From positions 1 through 54,417 of the forward strand of contig UQIY01000009.1 in the NCBI GenBank assembly GCA_900541195.1: a stretch of DNA of 54,417 nt, written 5' to 3'. Positions within the stretch are counted from its first letter, which is position 1, and every line of letters begins with the position of its first letter. Made by a program: the position numbers and the translations under genes. The notes beneath the pieces are model-generated. The model worked only from the letters and a program-made list of their open reading frames with translations, had not been told where the DNA came from and did no database searches. This DNA comes from an uncultured Collinsella sp. (GTDB lineage: Bacteria; Actinomycetota; Coriobacteriia; Coriobacteriales; Coriobacteriaceae). This document shows, one piece after another, positions 45,029-53,942 of this stretch.

Positions 45029-46021
45029 ATGGGCGTACAGCAGCTAGAAGAGGCCTGGGCTTTGAGGACCGGCGCGCGTGAGGCGCGACTGGTTGCGGCC
45101 CCGCATGTGCCGGCGGCGCTGTCGCAGCTGGGGATTGTGCGTCCCGGTGATCGCCTGGTTGCCTTTGCGGACGACTTTGCCGATGCGTTTGCGAGCGGCT
45201 TTGATGGCTGCGATGTCGCGCTGGTGGGCTCGTCATCCGTCGAGGCGTTTGTCACCGCGTCCGAGAACTTTGATGCTTCGTTTGAGGTCGAGGGACCTCG
45301 CCTGTGGTGGTTCGTCAACTCTATTGGCGGGTTTGGACTGCACGTGCCCGATCTGCGAGCGTTAGGACGTGCCGCACGCGAGGCCCATGCGCTGCTGGTT
45401 GTGGACAACACCGTGGCGTCTGCTTTTGGCTGCGATCCGCTGCGGCTGGGTGCTGCGCTGTCGCTCGAGGCGCTCGACCGCGCGTGTGCCGGTAAGGCTC
45501 CGCACAAGCTCGTTGCCGCTTCGGTGGCGCGCTCGCAGCTCAAGCGCCATCGTGTGGATGCTGCTGCCGAGTGCGCATATGCATTGTTTGCGGGCTGCGG
45601 TTCTTTGGCACTCGACCTTTCTACCGAGGAGGCCGATGTGCTGGAGCGCGGGCTTTCCTCGCTCGACGTCCGCATGCAGGCACACTTCGACCGCGCCCGT
45701 GCGCTGGCCGAGTATCTGGCCGCCAACGAGATGGTGCGCAACGTGCGCTATCCCGGACTGAGCTCGCATCCTGACCATGCGGTTGCAACGGGAATCCTCG
45801 AGCATGGTTTTGGCCCGGCAGTTGAATTTGACCTTATCGAGCGTAGCGCGGGAGAGCTGTTCGACGCTTTGCCGGGGGAGTTTCGCACATCGCCTGCCGG
45901 CGGCGCAACGACACGTCTTTCGGCTCCACGTGGCAAGCAGGGGAGCATCATCCGCCTCTTCGCCGGCACCGACAATCCCTTGATAGTTGCGGCCACCCTA
46001 GACAACGCTCTTCGCAACTAG
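45029..46021 (+). CDS. PLP-dependent Cys/Met-metabolism-like protein, probably lacking the catalytic lysine
   Basis: A 330-aa protein with the cystathionine-gamma-synthase fold: LLVVDNTVASAFGCDPLRLG (the PLP-aspartate region), HFDRARALAEYLAANEMVRN, VRYPGLSSHPDH, and a C-terminal SIIRLFAGTDNP. It is about 50-70 residues shorter than active family members. The usual PLP-lysine segment (S-x-T-K-Y-x-x-G-H-S-D) is replaced by KLVAASVARSQLKRH, so the Schiff-base lysine is not evident. It may be inactive, use a different residue or have a binding role. RBS GGGAGG supports the ATG. Confidence 0.8.
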   Translation: MGVQQLEEAWALRTGAREARLVAAPHVPAALSQLGIVRPGDRLVAFADDFADAFASGFDGCDVALVGSSSVEAFVTASENFDASFEVEGPRLWWFVNSIGGFGLHVPDLRALGRAAREAHALLVVDNTVASAFGCDPLRLGAALSLEALDRACAGKAPHKLVAASVARSQLKRHRVDAAAECAYALFAGCGSLALDLSTEEADVLERGLSSLDVRMQAHFDRARALAEYLAANEMVRNVRYPGLSSHPDHAVATGILEHGFGPAVEFDLIERSAGELFDALPGEFRTSPAGGATTRLSAPRGKQGSIIRLFAGTDNPLIVAATLDNALRN

Positions 46022-46040
46022 CTAAATCATCCTCGACTCC

Positions 46041-46113
46041 ATAAGTTGCGGTGAAATAGGGATTGATTTACGGCTTTATCGGCATAAACAGCCCCTATTT
46101 CACCGCAACTTAT
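46041..46113. repeat. Palindromic intergenic repeat, GCGGTGAAATAG family, copy 3
   Basis: Perfect 21-bp arms (46041-46061 with 46093-46113, ATAAGTTGCGGTGAAATAGG) enclose a 31-base loop. It lies between the convergent PLP-protein and ModE-like genes. The distal part GCGGTGAAATAG is shared with copies 1 and 2, and the inner arm differs. Confidence 0.88.
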
Positions 46114-46154
46114 GAGAAGGGGTTGTGTAGCTAAAAAGCCCCGTCCCAAATTAG

Positions 46155-46508
46155 CTACTTTTTGATGCTGGCGATGAGGTCGTTGGCTTTGGTGGCGATG
46201 ACCTGGTTTATGTCGGCCTGCAGCTCCTCGTAGACCGCTATGGCTCGCTCGCCGGCGGGGGTGAGCGTGGATCCGCGGGCGCCGTCGCGCTCGATGAGCT
46301 TGCAGCCCAGCTGACCTTCGGCCTCGTTTACGATGCGCCAGGCCTTGGAATACGCCATACCCATGCTCTTGGCGGCACGGTTGAGCGAGTGCTCGCGGGC
46401 AATACCCTGCAGCAGCAAGACGCAGCCGTGGCCGAAGACGCCCGGCAAATCCTTGTCGCACGCTTGAATGACCAACTTTGCCGTCGTCTTGTACTCCATC
46501 TGCTCCAC
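46155..46508 (-). CDS. ModE-like winged helix-turn-helix regulator
   Basis: A 117-aa protein similar to the N-terminal DNA-binding domain of ModE/LysR-type regulators: LLLQGIAREHSLNRAAKSMG, MAYSKAWRIVNEAEGQLG and a beta wing with KLIERDGARGSTLTPAGE. It has no molybdate-binding (TOBE) domain, so its ligand is unknown. The GTG at 46508 follows GGGGAGAC. An ATG at 46499 is possible. No molybdenum genes are visible nearby. Confidence 0.85.
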   Translation of the reverse strand: MEQMEYKTTAKLVIQACDKDLPGVFGHGCVLLLQGIAREHSLNRAAKSMGMAYSKAWRIVNEAEGQLGCKLIERDGARGSTLTPAGERAIAVYEELQADINQVIATKANDLIASIKK

Positions 46509-46692
46509 GTCTCCCCGCTAAAGTGTTTGCTGGGCAAACGCAAAGCCTGCGTCAAACCCTCGTGTGCTCTTCTTAAATCATGCATTGTAGCAGTCAAAGT
46601 GCGTTAAGATACTTCCCCAGTATTGGGCGCCCAAGGTTGGGCTGGGTCCTACGAGGCCTGCAGCCGACCGGTCGCATGGAAAAAGGAGAAAC

Positions 46693-48204
46693 ATGGCTAC
46701 GTTCTTTCCCGGTGAGTCCCACACGTTTTCGGAGTATCTGCTGGTCCCTGGTTACTCGTCCTCGCAGTGCATCCCCAACAACGTCTCTCTTAAGACGCCG
46801 CTAACCCGCTTTAAGCGCGGTGAGAAGCCGGCAATCACCCTGAACATCCCCATGGTTTCCGCCATCATGCAGTCCGTCTCGGGCGTCGACATGGGTGTCG
46901 CGCTCGCTACCGAGGGTGGCCTGTCCTTCATTTACGGTTCCCAGAGCGCCGAGTCCGAGGCCGCTATGGTCAAGGCCGTCAAGGATCACAAGGCCGGCTT
47001 CGTTCAGTCCGATTCCACGCTGACCCCCGACATGACCATGGAGCAGGTCATCGAGCTCAAGGAGAAGACCGGTCACTCCACTATGCCGGTTACCGACGAC
47101 GGCACCCCCAAGGGCAAGCTCCTGGGTATCGTCACCAGCCGTGACTATCGCCCCAGTCGCGATGACCACCAGACGAAGGTCTCCGAGTTCATGACCCCGC
47201 GTGAGCAGCTCATCGTGGGCGACAAGAACATCAGCCTCAAGGTTGCCAACGACGTCATCTGGGACAACAAGCTCAACGCCCTGCCCATCGTCGACGACAA
47301 CGATCACCTCATGGGCATTGTCTTCCGCAAGGACTACGACAGCCACAAGACCAACCCCAACGAGCTGCTCGACGGCGACAAGCGCTACATGGTCGGCGCC
47401 GGCATCAACACCCGCGACTATGCCGAGCGCGTGCCGCTGCTCATCGAGGCCGGCGCCGATGTCCTGTGCATCGACTCTTCCGAGGGCTTCAGCGAGTGGC
47501 AGAAGCGCACCATCGAGTGGATTCGCGCCAACTATGGCGAGGACGTCAAGGTCGGTGCCGGTAACGTCGTCGACGCCGAGGGCTTCCGCTTCCTTGCCGA
47601 CTGCGGTGCCGACTTCATCAAGGTCGGTATCGGCGGCGGTTCCATCTGCATCACCCGTGAGACCAAGGGTATCGGTCGTGGCCAGGCCACCGCGCTGATC
47701 GACGTCTGCCGCGCTCGCGACGAGTATTACGAGGAGACCGGCGTCTACGTGCCCGTGTGCTCTGACGGCGGCATCGTCTACGACTACCACATGACGCTCG
47801 CTCTTGCCATGGGTGCCGACTTTATGATGCTGGGCCGCTACTTCGCCCGCTTCGACGAGAGCCCGACCGAGCGCGTCAATGTGAACGGTCAGTACATGAA
47901 GGAGTACTGGGGCGAGGGTTCCGCGCGTGCCCGCAACTGGCAGCGCTACGACCTGGGCGGCGCCGCGAAGCTCAGCTTCGTCGAGGGCGTCGACTCCTAT
48001 GTTCCCTATGCCGGCTCCCTCAAGGACGGCGTGCGCGGCACGCTCTACAAGGTCAAGTCCACGATGTGCAACTGCGGTGCCCTCTCGATCCCCGAGCTCC
48101 AGGAAAAGGCACGCCTGACCCTGGTGAGCTCGACCTCGATCGTCGAAGGCGGAGCCCACGATGTTGTCGTGAAGGATTCTCAGCAGAGCGTTTCCTATCG
48201 ATAA
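46693..48204 (+). CDS. guaB: Inosine-5'-monophosphate dehydrogenase
   Basis: A 503-aa enzyme converting IMP to XMP with NAD, the committed step to GMP. It has the TIM barrel with two CBS domains inserted at about residues 100-215 (STMPVTDDG, NALPIVDDND). The catalytic loop is GIGGGSICITRE with C319. The usual sequence is GPGSICTTR, so the threonine after cysteine is isoleucine here. The flap region has SARARNWQRYD. RBS AAGGAG precedes the ATG. A palindromic region and a strong hairpin follow. Confidence 0.95.
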   Translation: MATFFPGESHTFSEYLLVPGYSSSQCIPNNVSLKTPLTRFKRGEKPAITLNIPMVSAIMQSVSGVDMGVALATEGGLSFIYGSQSAESEAAMVKAVKDHKAGFVQSDSTLTPDMTMEQVIELKEKTGHSTMPVTDDGTPKGKLLGIVTSRDYRPSRDDHQTKVSEFMTPREQLIVGDKNISLKVANDVIWDNKLNALPIVDDNDHLMGIVFRKDYDSHKTNPNELLDGDKRYMVGAGINTRDYAERVPLLIEAGADVLCIDSSEGFSEWQKRTIEWIRANYGEDVKVGAGNVVDAEGFRFLADCGADFIKVGIGGGSICITRETKGIGRGQATALIDVCRARDEYYEETGVYVPVCSDGGIVYDYHMTLALAMGADFMMLGRYFARFDESPTERVNVNGQYMKEYWGEGSARARNWQRYDLGGAAKLSFVEGVDSYVPYAGSLKDGVRGTLYKVKSTMCNCGALSIPELQEKARLTLVSSTSIVEGGAHDVVVKDSQQSVSYR

Positions 48205-48208
48205 GCGG

Positions 48209-48303
48209 CTTTCCCAAGCACCGCACCTTGCCGTTCAAACCGTCGCTCGCGTACCAAAGTACGCGTCGCTCCTCTTTCACGGCAATCTGCGGCACTTGGA
48301 AAA
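48209..48303. repeat. Imperfect palindromic element after guaB
   Basis: The arms 48209-48240 and 48273-48303 are inverted with about 80% identity (CCAAG.. CCGCA ..TGCCGT). They enclose a perfect inner hairpin GCGTAC/GTACGC (48249-48264). It has the layout of a REP-like element. Confidence 0.65.
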
Positions 48304-48363
48304 CCCGACCATATTTGGGCGGGTAACAATTAGCGGTTGATTCACAACCACGTTATTTAGATA

Positions 48364-48398
48364 AAGCGAGATGCCTGCAAGTCGCAGGCATCTCGCTT
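48364..48398 (+). terminator. Strong hairpin between guaB and leuS
   Basis: A perfect 15-bp stem (48364-48378 with 48384-48398, arm AAGCGAGATGCCTGC), loop AAGTC, then TTGTCGTATTT. It is probably the guaB terminator. Confidence 0.75.
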
Positions 48399-48432
48399 GT
48401 CGTATTTGCTATCATCAGTCAAGTTAACCTTA

Positions 48433-48551
48433 GGGTCGGTCGGCTTGGCTTTGTTCGCTACAAGTTCCGCACGCAAAGAAGAGCACTTAATGTGCTCTTC
48501 GTCTTGCGCAGGACTGTCCGCAGTAGCGAATAAAGCCAAGCCGACCGACCC
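48433..48551 (+). ncRNA. Long structured leader element upstream of leuS (copy B)
   Basis: An outer stem of 28 pairs (48433-48460 with 48524-48551) has one G-T pair. The core reads TACAAGTTCCGCACG, inner hairpin GAAGAGCAC-TTAAT-GTGCTCTTC, then GCGCAGGACTGTCCGCAGTA. It ends 23 bases before the leuS ATG, the same position as copy A at valS. The outer arms share almost nothing with those of copies A and C except the inner TTCG end. Confidence 0.75.
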
Positions 48552-48574
48552 CAGCTAAGATTAAAGGAGCTGAT

Positions 48575-51151
48575 ATGTGCGATTGCACAGATCATAAGGA
48601 CGAGATCCCTGCCTACGACGCGCAGGCCATTGAGTCCAGGTGGATGAAGGCCTGGGAGGACTCCAACCTCTTTGCCGTCGACACCGACGACAGCAAGCCC
48701 AAGAAGTACGTGCTCGAGATGTTCCCGTATCCGTCGGGCGACCTGCACATGGGCCACGCGCGCAACTATACCATCGGCGATGCCATGGCCCGTCAGGCCC
48801 GCATGCGAGGCTACGACGTGCTGCACCCCATCGGCTTTGACGCCTTTGGCCTGCCCGCCGAGAACGCCGCCATCAAGCACAACACGCAGGCTGCCGCCTG
48901 GACGTATAAGAATATGGACCAGGCACTCGCCACGATGAAGCGCATGGGCTTCTCCTACGATCTGGATCGCATGGTCAAGACCTGCAGCCCCGACTACTAC
49001 CGCTGGGGCCAGTGGATCTTTGAGAAGATGTGGGAAAAGGGCCTGGTCTACCGCAAAAAGAACCCGGTCAACTGGTGCCCCAACTGCAAGACTGTTCTGG
49101 CCAACGAGCAGGTTACCGAGGGCAAGTGCTGGCGCTGCGGCACCGAGCCCGAGAAGCGCGACCTTGAGCAGTGGTACTACAAGATTACTGAGTACTCTCA
49201 GGAGCTGCTCGACGACCTGGAGAAGCTTCCCGGCTGGCCCGAGCGCGTCAAGCAGATGCAGGCTAACTGGATCGGTCGCTCCAAGGGCGCCGAGGTCGAC
49301 TTTACCCTGTGCGACCAGGATGGCGAGCCCATCGAGGGCGACGAGGGCAAGATCACCGTTTTCACCACGCGTGCCGACACTCTTTTTGGCGTCTCCTTCT
49401 TTGTCCTGGCTCCCGAGTACGCTCGTCTGCACGAGCTTGTCGAGGGCACGGAGTACGAGGAGGCCGTCACCAAGATCGTCGAGGACTCCAAGCATATCTC
49501 TGCCGTCGAGCGTGCCCAGGGCACCCTCGAGAAACACGGTGCCTTTACCGGCCGCTACGTGGTGAACCCCGTCAACGGCGAGAAGGTCCCCGTGTGGGTT
49601 GCCGATTATGTCGTTGCCGACTACGGCACCGGCGCCGTCATGGCCGTTCCCTGCGGCGACCAGCGCGACTTTGAGTTTGCCCGCAAGTACGACCTGCCGA
49701 TCGTGCCGATCATCCTGGACGATGACGATCGCGCTGCCGTCGAGGCCAGCGGCGAGACCATCGATACCTTCCATGCCGAGACCGTCGACTGGGATTGCGC
49801 CCACGCTGCCGAGGGCACGCTGGTCCAGTCCGGCAAATACACCGGCATGCGCGGCGGTAAGCACTCCGAGGGCGAGGCTGCCATCGTGGCCGACCTCGAG
49901 GCCATGGGCTGCGGCCGTCGCAAGGTCGAGTTCCGCCTGCGCGACTGGCTCATCAGCCGCCAGCGTTATTGGGGCAACCCCATCCCGGCCATCCACTGCG
50001 AGCACTGCGGCATCGTGCCCGTGCCCGAGGACCAGCTGCCGGTGACGCTGCCCGAGAACCTGGACCTGGGCGCCGGCGAGACCCTCGCCGAGTGCAAGGA
50101 CTTCTACGAGACCACCTGCCCGGTCTGCGGCCGCCCGGCTAAGCGCGAGACCGATACCATGGACACCTTCACCTGCTCCAGCTGGTATTACCTGCGCTAT
50201 ACCGATCCGCACAACACCGAGCTGCCCTTCTCCCGCGAGGCGGCAGACCGTTGGATGCCCGTCGATAACTACATCGGCGGCATCGAGCACGCCATTCTGC
50301 ACCTGCTCTACAGCCGCTTCTTTACCAAGGCGCTGCGCGACCTAGGCCTGCTGAGCGTGGACGAGCCCTTCACCAACCTGCTGTGCCAGGGCATGGTCAA
50401 GGACGAGAACGGCGACACCATGTCCAAGTCCAAGGGCAACGTCGTGCCCCCGAGCTCGGTTATTGAGCCCTACGGTGCCGACACCATGCGTTTGGCGATC
50501 CTGTTTATCGCCCCGCCCGAGAAGGACTTCGACTGGGATCCCAAGGCCGTCGAGGGCGCCAACCGCTTTATCAAGCGCGCCTGGCGTATCGTGTGGCAGC
50601 TCGTCCAGTCGGGTGACGCCAACGTGGCCTTCGACAAGTCCGTGCTCGACGAGACCGCGATGAAGCTCTACCGCGAGCGTCACCGCACCATCGCCAAGTG
50701 CACCGAGGACTTCGATCGCGGCCAGTTCAACACTGCGATCTCGGCCGTCATGGAGCTCGTCAACGCGGCGAGCGCCTACCTCAACGCCACCGAGGGTGCT
50801 GACCGCGACAAGGCCCTGTGCTACGGCGTGGCCAAGGACATCGTGAGCGTCCTGGCGCCCATCTGCCCGTTCTGGGCCGACGAGCTGTGGCACGAGGCAC
50901 TCGGCTGCGAGGGCAACGCCTACACCGCCGCCTGGCCCGAGTTCGACTTGGCCGAGTCCATCGAGGACACGGTGCAGATCGTCGTCCAGGTGCTCGGCAA
51001 GGTCCGCGGCCGCATCGACGTGGCCCGCGATGCCTCCAACGAGGAAATGCAGGCTGCCGCCGAGGCCGCTGTCGCCAAGTGGCTCGAGGGCAAGACGGTC
51101 GTCAAGGCCATCTGCGTGCCCGGCAAGCTGGTCAACCTGGTGGTCAAGTAA
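48575..51151 (+). CDS. leuS: Leucyl-tRNA synthetase
   Basis: An 858-aa class I synthetase charging tRNA-Leu. The HIGH motif is YPSGDLHMGHARNY (HMGH at 58-61). The CP1 editing domain has the T-rich VFTTRADTLFGVSFFV and the conserved aspartate loop DYGTGAVMAVP. The KMSKS loop is TMSKSKGNVVPP (from 615). The anticodon-binding and C-terminal domain ends in GKLVNLVVK. CxxC pairs (CPNC, CWRC) suggest zinc binding. RBS AAAGGAG supports the ATG at 48575. Confidence 0.98.
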   Translation: MCDCTDHKDEIPAYDAQAIESRWMKAWEDSNLFAVDTDDSKPKKYVLEMFPYPSGDLHMGHARNYTIGDAMARQARMRGYDVLHPIGFDAFGLPAENAAIKHNTQAAAWTYKNMDQALATMKRMGFSYDLDRMVKTCSPDYYRWGQWIFEKMWEKGLVYRKKNPVNWCPNCKTVLANEQVTEGKCWRCGTEPEKRDLEQWYYKITEYSQELLDDLEKLPGWPERVKQMQANWIGRSKGAEVDFTLCDQDGEPIEGDEGKITVFTTRADTLFGVSFFVLAPEYARLHELVEGTEYEEAVTKIVEDSKHISAVERAQGTLEKHGAFTGRYVVNPVNGEKVPVWVADYVVADYGTGAVMAVPCGDQRDFEFARKYDLPIVPIILDDDDRAAVEASGETIDTFHAETVDWDCAHAAEGTLVQSGKYTGMRGGKHSEGEAAIVADLEAMGCGRRKVEFRLRDWLISRQRYWGNPIPAIHCEHCGIVPVPEDQLPVTLPENLDLGAGETLAECKDFYETTCPVCGRPAKRETDTMDTFTCSSWYYLRYTDPHNTELPFSREAADRWMPVDNYIGGIEHAILHLLYSRFFTKALRDLGLLSVDEPFTNLLCQGMVKDENGDTMSKSKGNVVPPSSVIEPYGADTMRLAILFIAPPEKDFDWDPKAVEGANRFIKRAWRIVWQLVQSGDANVAFDKSVLDETAMKLYRERHRTIAKCTEDFDRGQFNTAISAVMELVNAASAYLNATEGADRDKALCYGVAKDIVSVLAPICPFWADELWHEALGCEGNAYTAAWPEFDLAESIEDTVQIVVQVLGKVRGRIDVARDASNEEMQAAAEAAVAKWLEGKTVVKAICVPGKLVNLVVK

Positions 51152-51176
51152 GCCTTGCGGGCATAACTGACGCATA

Positions 51177-51216
51177 AAAGACGAGGGACGATCCAGCTGG
51201 GTCGTCCCTCGTTTTG
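51177..51216 (+). terminator. Terminator of leuS
   Basis: A stem ACGAGGGACGATCC/GGGTCGTCCCTCGT with a short AGCT loop, preceded by AAAA and followed by TTTT. It may work in both directions, as the next gene is convergent. Confidence 0.93.
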
Positions 51217-51255
51217 CACTGTGTGCCCCTTTTGGCTGGCGTTTAGCGCCACCCT

Positions 51256-51828
51256 CTACGGAATGTGTACCAGGTCCCTAAAGTAGACATTGCCCGTCTG
51301 CTCCTCGAACATCCAGATATTGAGGTAGATGTCGTTGAGGTCGTTGTTCACGTCAAAGTCAGGATCGTCGAAGGTGCCTACAAAGGTGAGCATCGCGGTC
51401 GTTTCTTCGCCTGCGGCGACGGGCTGGCGCATGCGCACGTCGCGGACGACACCGTTGACGTAGGCATAAGCATCGACATCGCCAAACATCATGTCGACAT
51501 CGGTGTTGTTTGTCACCGCAAAGACCAACACGGCGTCGCCGTAGCCATCCGTGTCCTTGCCCACGCAGGTAACATGGACATTCTCGTCTGCCTCAAGGTC
51601 GATGGGGAACTGTTCTTGAGGGTCTGGACCTAAGCCCTGGGGGTCGACTCTGTCTTCGTCTATTTTGTCGAAACGCTCCGAAGGCGTCGTTTTCTCGATG
51701 GCTTTGGTGCTGCGGAGATCCGGCTCGCATGGTCCGGTGTTGCCATCGATGTTGCCGCAGCCCGCCAGTACGAACGAGCAGGCAGCGACGACGAGCGCGG
51801 TCGCGCAGAGGGTGCCTAGGCGTTTCAT
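51256..51828 (-). CDS. Lipoprotein, DUF5067-like
   Basis: A 190-aa exported lipoprotein. The signal peptide ends in the lipobox VLAGC with the lipidated cysteine at 24. After a charged linker, the beta-rich domain (VHVTCVGKDTDGYGDAVLVF, AVTNNTDVDMMFGDVDAYA, VAAGEETTAMLTF) has the pattern of the DUF5067/telokin-like proteins of Gram-positive bacteria. The extracellular function is unknown. RBS AAGGAGGATC precedes the ATG at 51828. Confidence 0.85.
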   Translation of the reverse strand: MKRLGTLCATALVVAACSFVLAGCGNIDGNTGPCEPDLRSTKAIEKTTPSERFDKIDEDRVDPQGLGPDPQEQFPIDLEADENVHVTCVGKDTDGYGDAVLVFAVTNNTDVDMMFGDVDAYAYVNGVVRDVRMRQPVAAGEETTAMLTFVGTFDDPDFDVNNDLNDIYLNIWMFEEQTGNVYFRDLVHIP

Positions 51829-52091
51829 GGATCCTCCTTGCCGTAGAGATTCTGGAAGATTGTGCGGTCAACGCGTGCGGCAGGCTTTCTCGCTACAGAA
51901 TGCCTCTCAGCCCTAGTCTGGCCGATGTGTGACCAGGGATGGAATGCCCATGGGGCCCGATTTGGCCGGCGCACTGGGACGCATGGCCCGTTTTGAGGCT
52001 TTTGGGTGGGCGTCGCGCAGGAGTCCTCGACTAATTGTCCTATTCTTGTGGAGAAGCTGTGGGCGCGCTGACCTGCGAATTTCTTTGACGC

Positions 52092-52120
52092 TTGCACGTT
52101 TTCGCAGGTATTGGTATAGT
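52092..52120 (+). promoter_or_regulatory. Sigma-70-type promoter of the rimP-nusA-infB operon
   Basis: TTGCAC (52092-52097), 17-base spacer, TATAGT (52115-52120). The leader hairpin and rimP start follow within 80 bases. Confidence 0.85.
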
Positions 52121-52146
52121 TTGCTTGCAAATGAAGTAGTAATTGA

Positions 52147-52178
52147 AAGAAGTGGGGTTTCGACCCCGCTTCTTTTTT
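52147..52178 (+). promoter_or_regulatory. rimP leader hairpin (terminator-like attenuator)
   Basis: GAAGTGGGG pairs with CCCCGCTTC around a TTTCGA loop, followed by TTTTTT. It is an intrinsic terminator placed between the promoter and rimP. It matches the layout of the rimP-leader RNA found upstream of this operon, so attenuation of the operon is likely. Confidence 0.82.
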
Positions 52179-52198
52179 GTATGGATGGAGGTGCCGCA

Positions 52199-52693
52199 AT
52201 GGTCAAGACCAAGACCGAGCAGGCGATTATCGACGCGCTCGAGGCCGTCGCTCCCCAGCACGATGTCGATATTGTCGACGTTGAGCTCGTGGGTGCCACC
52301 AAGGCCCCCTGCGTTCGTGTGCGTATCGAGGGTGCCGAGGGTCAGAGCCTGTCACTCAACGACGTCACGGCCAATACCAAGTGGGTCGGCGACGTAATCG
52401 AGGAGCTCGACCCCATTTCTTCGAGCTACACGCTCGAGGTGTCGAGCCCGGGTATGGCGCGCCCGCTGCGCCGTCCGCGCGACTTTGCCCGCTTTGTGGG
52501 CGAGGACTGCGAGCTCACCTCCACCGCCACCGAGGGACGTCGCAAGTACTCCGGCAAGATTGCCGCCGCGACCGAGACGAACGTGACCCTCGAGCTCGAG
52601 GACGGAGAGTCCGTCACCCTCGATTTCTGTGATGTTAAAAAGTGCAAGTTGAAGCCCACCTATGACTTCAAGCCCGCGAAGGAAGGAAAGTAA
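52199..52693 (+). CDS. rimP: Ribosome maturation factor RimP
   Basis: A 164-aa protein for 30S subunit maturation. The N-terminal domain ends in VDIVDVELVGATKAPCVRVR and DVTANTKWVGDVIEE. The typical central motif is YTLEVSSPGMARPLRRPRDF. The C-terminal SH3-like domain contains KYSGKIAAATETNVTLELED. The ATG at 52199 has GGAGGTG 6 bases upstream. The frame is open further back through the promoter. It is the first gene of the rimP-nusA-infB operon. Confidence 0.95.
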   Translation: MVKTKTEQAIIDALEAVAPQHDVDIVDVELVGATKAPCVRVRIEGAEGQSLSLNDVTANTKWVGDVIEELDPISSSYTLEVSSPGMARPLRRPRDFARFVGEDCELTSTATEGRRKYSGKIAAATETNVTLELEDGESVTLDFCDVKKCKLKPTYDFKPAKEGK

Positions 52694-52694
52694 G

Positions 52695-53942
52695 ATGGCA
52701 GCATCCGACATGATGTCCGCCCTGATGGAGCTTTGCCAGGAGAGGCACATCGACCAGCTCTACCTGATCGACCGCTTGGAGCAGTCGCTCGCCAAGAGCT
52801 ATGCCGAGATCCTGCATCTTGAGTGGGGCGCCAAGGTGACCATCGACCGCACCACCGGCAAGATCTACGTCTACCGTCTGGAGCCGATCGACGATTCCAT
52901 GGACGAGGAGGGCAACTTCACCGAGTTCGAGGAGATCGACGTTACCCCCAAGAACACGAGCCGCATCGCCGCTCAGCACGCCAAGGCCGAGATCAACGCC
53001 ATCGTGCGCAACTCCGCTCGTGAGCAGATCTATGAGGAGTTTTCCGGCCGTATCGGTGACCTCATCAGCGGTACCGTGCTGCAGTCCACGCCCGACTTTA
53101 CGATCGTCAAGATCCGCGATGGCGTCGAGGCCGAGCTGCCGCACTTTGACCAGCGCCGTTACGAGAACGAGCGCAACGAGCGTCCGATGGGCGAGCGCTA
53201 CCTGCACAACCAGCACATCAAGGCCGTGATTATCGACGTGCGCGATCCCAACTCCAACCTGCAGCCGGTTCGCGGCGAGCACAGCCGTCCGCCGATTGTC
53301 ATCTCCCGCACCCACCCCGAGCTCATGCGTCGTCTGTTTGAGCAGGAGGTGCCCGAGATCTATGAGGGCACTGTCCAGATCAAGTCGATCGCCCGCGAGC
53401 CCGGCCAGCGCTCCAAGGTCGCCGTCCACTCGCTCGACGACCGCCTGGATCCCGTGGGCGCCTGCGTCGGCCCCAAGGGCAGCCGCGTCCGCGCCGTCGT
53501 GGGCGAGCTCCGCGGCGAGCGCGTCGACGTCATCCTGTGGGATGCCGATCCGGCCGTCTACGTCGCCAACGCCCTGTCGCCTGCCAAGGTCACCCGCGTT
53601 CTCATCGACGAGGAGAAGGCCTACGCCGGCGTTATCGTGCCCGACGACCAGCTTTCGCTCGCCATCGGCAAGGAGGGCCAGAACGCCCGCCTCGCCGCTC
53701 GCCTGACCGGCTGGCACATCGACATTAAGTCCGAGACCCTTGCCGCCGACATCCTCAAGAACGTCCCCGTTCACGAGGAGCCCGCCGCCGACCTGATCGG
53801 TGACGAGGAGGACGATGATGTCCGTCGCTGCGAGTACGTGTCCGAGGACGGCGTCCAGTGCCGCAACCAAGCCCGCCCCGGCTCCCGTTTCTGCGGTGTC
53901 CACGACACCGACGCCTTCGATGATGCGGAGGACCTGATCTAG
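52695..53942 (+). CDS. nusA: Transcription termination/antitermination factor NusA with C-terminal zinc-like tail
   Basis: A 415-aa RNA-polymerase-binding factor. It has the N-terminal domain (LMELCQERHIDQLYLIDRLE), an S1 domain (GDLISGTVLQSTPDFTIVKI), KH1 (RSKVAVHSLDDRLDPVGACV) and KH2 (QLSLAIGKEGQNARLAARLT). The last about 50 residues hold an acidic linker and the pattern CEYVSEDGVQC..NQA..FCGVH, a likely zinc-binding tail. The ATG at 52695 is preferred over the frame start at 52662. RBS GGAAGGAAAG is inside the rimP end. Confidence 0.95.
   Translation: MAASDMMSALMELCQERHIDQLYLIDRLEQSLAKSYAEILHLEWGAKVTIDRTTGKIYVYRLEPIDDSMDEEGNFTEFEEIDVTPKNTSRIAAQHAKAEINAIVRNSAREQIYEEFSGRIGDLISGTVLQSTPDFTIVKIRDGVEAELPHFDQRRYENERNERPMGERYLHNQHIKAVIIDVRDPNSNLQPVRGEHSRPPIVISRTHPELMRRLFEQEVPEIYEGTVQIKSIAREPGQRSKVAVHSLDDRLDPVGACVGPKGSRVRAVVGELRGERVDVILWDADPAVYVANALSPAKVTRVLIDEEKAYAGVIVPDDQLSLAIGKEGQNARLAARLTGWHIDIKSETLAADILKNVPVHEEPAADLIGDEEDDDVRRCEYVSEDGVQCRNQARPGSRFCGVHDTDAFDDAEDLI

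Noticed and set aside
51929..52198. N-terminal extension of rimP
   Set aside because: The extra 90 codons would cover a good promoter and the leader terminator hairpin; the internal ATG at 52199 has a strong ribosome-binding site and matches the normal RimP start.
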